From CAYPJE01 sp964410945 (GTDB lineage Bacteria; Fidelibacterota; Marinisomatia; Marinisomatales; TCS56), in contig CAYPJE010000034.1 in the NCBI GenBank assembly GCA_964410945.1, positions 1 through 33,160 on the forward strand: a DNA stretch of 33,160 bases. The letters are read 5' to 3'. Position numbers and translations under genes: made by a program. Below are positions 32,700 through 33,160 of the stretch, piece by piece; within the stretch, counting starts at the first letter, position 1; each line of letters starts with the position of its first letter. The notes under the pieces are model-generated. The model worked only from the letters and a program-made list of their open reading frames with translations. It did not search any database and was not told the origin of the DNA.

Positions 32700-32978
32700 A
32701 TGTCAATTCGAAATATTACATATTGTATAAAAGACAGCTACGGGGAGTTAATTGCCCTTGGTAATCAAAAGGCGCAATGGTCGCCTAGAACAATTGAAGA
32801 TATTATCTTGGATATAGAAATGAGAATTCATTCCTACTTTGTTCGTCTTGGGTTTATCCAGATCAAAATTACCATAGCCAATGGTGTCCAGCAGGGGAAA
32901 TACTTAACTACTGATCCAAGTATAGCCGACACCAATTTATTATCAGACCTTCCAGAATTAGATGGATTATCAAAATAG
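32700..32978 (+). CDS. DUF3892-like small protein
   Basis: A 92-residue protein. RNITYCIKDSYGELIALG at the start and a C-terminal GKYLTTDP...TNLLSDLPEL match the DUF3892 pattern (a short basic protein ending GKYLxTxPD..NNLxxLP). Function unknown. AGGGTGGGA precedes the ATG. An overlapping frame starting at 32573 crosses the inverted repeat and is rejected. It is separated from the response regulator by 244 bases with the 93-bp inverted-repeat element between them. Confidence 0.65.
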   Translation: MSIRNITYCIKDSYGELIALGNQKAQWSPRTIEDIILDIEMRIHSYFVRLGFIQIKITIANGVQQGKYLTTDPSIADTNLLSDLPELDGLSK

Positions 32979-33160
32979 CATTGCGTGTTAATATCTATTA
33001 GACCAACAAAATGATATATTTAAGGGATATTACATAAATTAATCTGCTTAGACGATAGAGCAAATGATGGCCGGATAACATTTGTTAAAGTTATGGATCA
33101 CCTCCCAATGTATTCTTTCCCGGATCATGAAATGAATTAGATCATTGTGGAAATGAATGT

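Noticed and set aside
32573..32764. Open frame of 63 codons upstream of the DUF3892 gene
   Set aside because: It runs through both arms of the inverted repeat and overlaps the better supported DUF3892 start in another frame.
1..33160. tRNA, rRNA, CRISPR array or complete insertion sequence
   Set aside because: No cloverleaf, rRNA core, regularly spaced repeat series or transposase was recognised on either strand by reading.

Overview
The window is 33 kb of a bacterial chromosome. The core is about half G+C, with Shine-Dalgarno sites, occasional GTG/TTG starts, lipoprotein-type and Tat-like signals, and tight operons with ATGA or TAATG overlaps. The gene mix (FadNAE-type beta-oxidation, AmmeMemoRadiSam genes, muropeptide salvage enzymes, PAS/GAF kinases) would fit an uncultured free-living bacterium, perhaps of the FCB superphylum. 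That placement is a guess: there is no rRNA or marker gene here.

Region 1 (about 1-3650) is an AT-rich accessory block. A nearly identical 103-bp direct repeat (100/103 by eye) flanks a gene that fuses a RibD-like zinc deaminase to a RecG/AlbA-associated GHKL ATPase and a C-terminal helix-turn-helix. Two very AT-rich genes follow. One is a two-TM protein of the superinfection-exclusion B (SieB) type. The other has the sequence layout of a class III nucleotide cyclase of the Pycsar kind. A membrane protein next to a cyclase is how known Pycsar systems are arranged, so this pair is the best candidate for an undescribed defence system.

Region 2 (3650-9700, minus strand) is a fatty-acid beta-oxidation operon: TetR regulator, fadE, fadA, fadN. 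A TTGACA promoter carries an overlapping ACCGA/TCGGT operator and a strong terminator lies at the far end.

Region 3 (9800-21490) is mostly plus-strand housekeeping and conserved-hypothetical genes: two tandem SpoIIAA-like proteins, DUF2461, a DDAH-family amidinohydrolase, YgbA-like, an NTF2-like lipoprotein, DUF2271, BtpA, an esterase, an M48 membrane protease, and AmrS plus AmrB (AmmeMemoRadiSam without AMMECR1). Minus-strand genes are YbjQ, a small two-TM protein, an AhpD-like protein, a ferredoxin-NADP reductase and a GNAT acetyltransferase.

Region 4 (21670-28830) holds a soluble PAS-GAF-PAS-PAS histidine kinase followed by a REC-GGDEF-EAL regulator with a degenerate GGDEF site and an intact EAL site. 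Next come a Tat-type LD-carboxypeptidase and, convergent with it, an MpaA-like amidase and a glutamate-racemase-like protein. Together these suggest peptidoglycan-peptide turnover.

Region 5 (28834-33160) is AT-rich again. An 818-bp stretch without a convincing gene contains a strong orphan terminator. It is followed by a small conserved protein, a multi-TM protein interrupted by an in-frame TGA, a NarL-type sensor kinase and its LuxR-type regulator. A 93-bp element with 16-bp perfect inverted ends lies just ahead of a DUF3892 gene.
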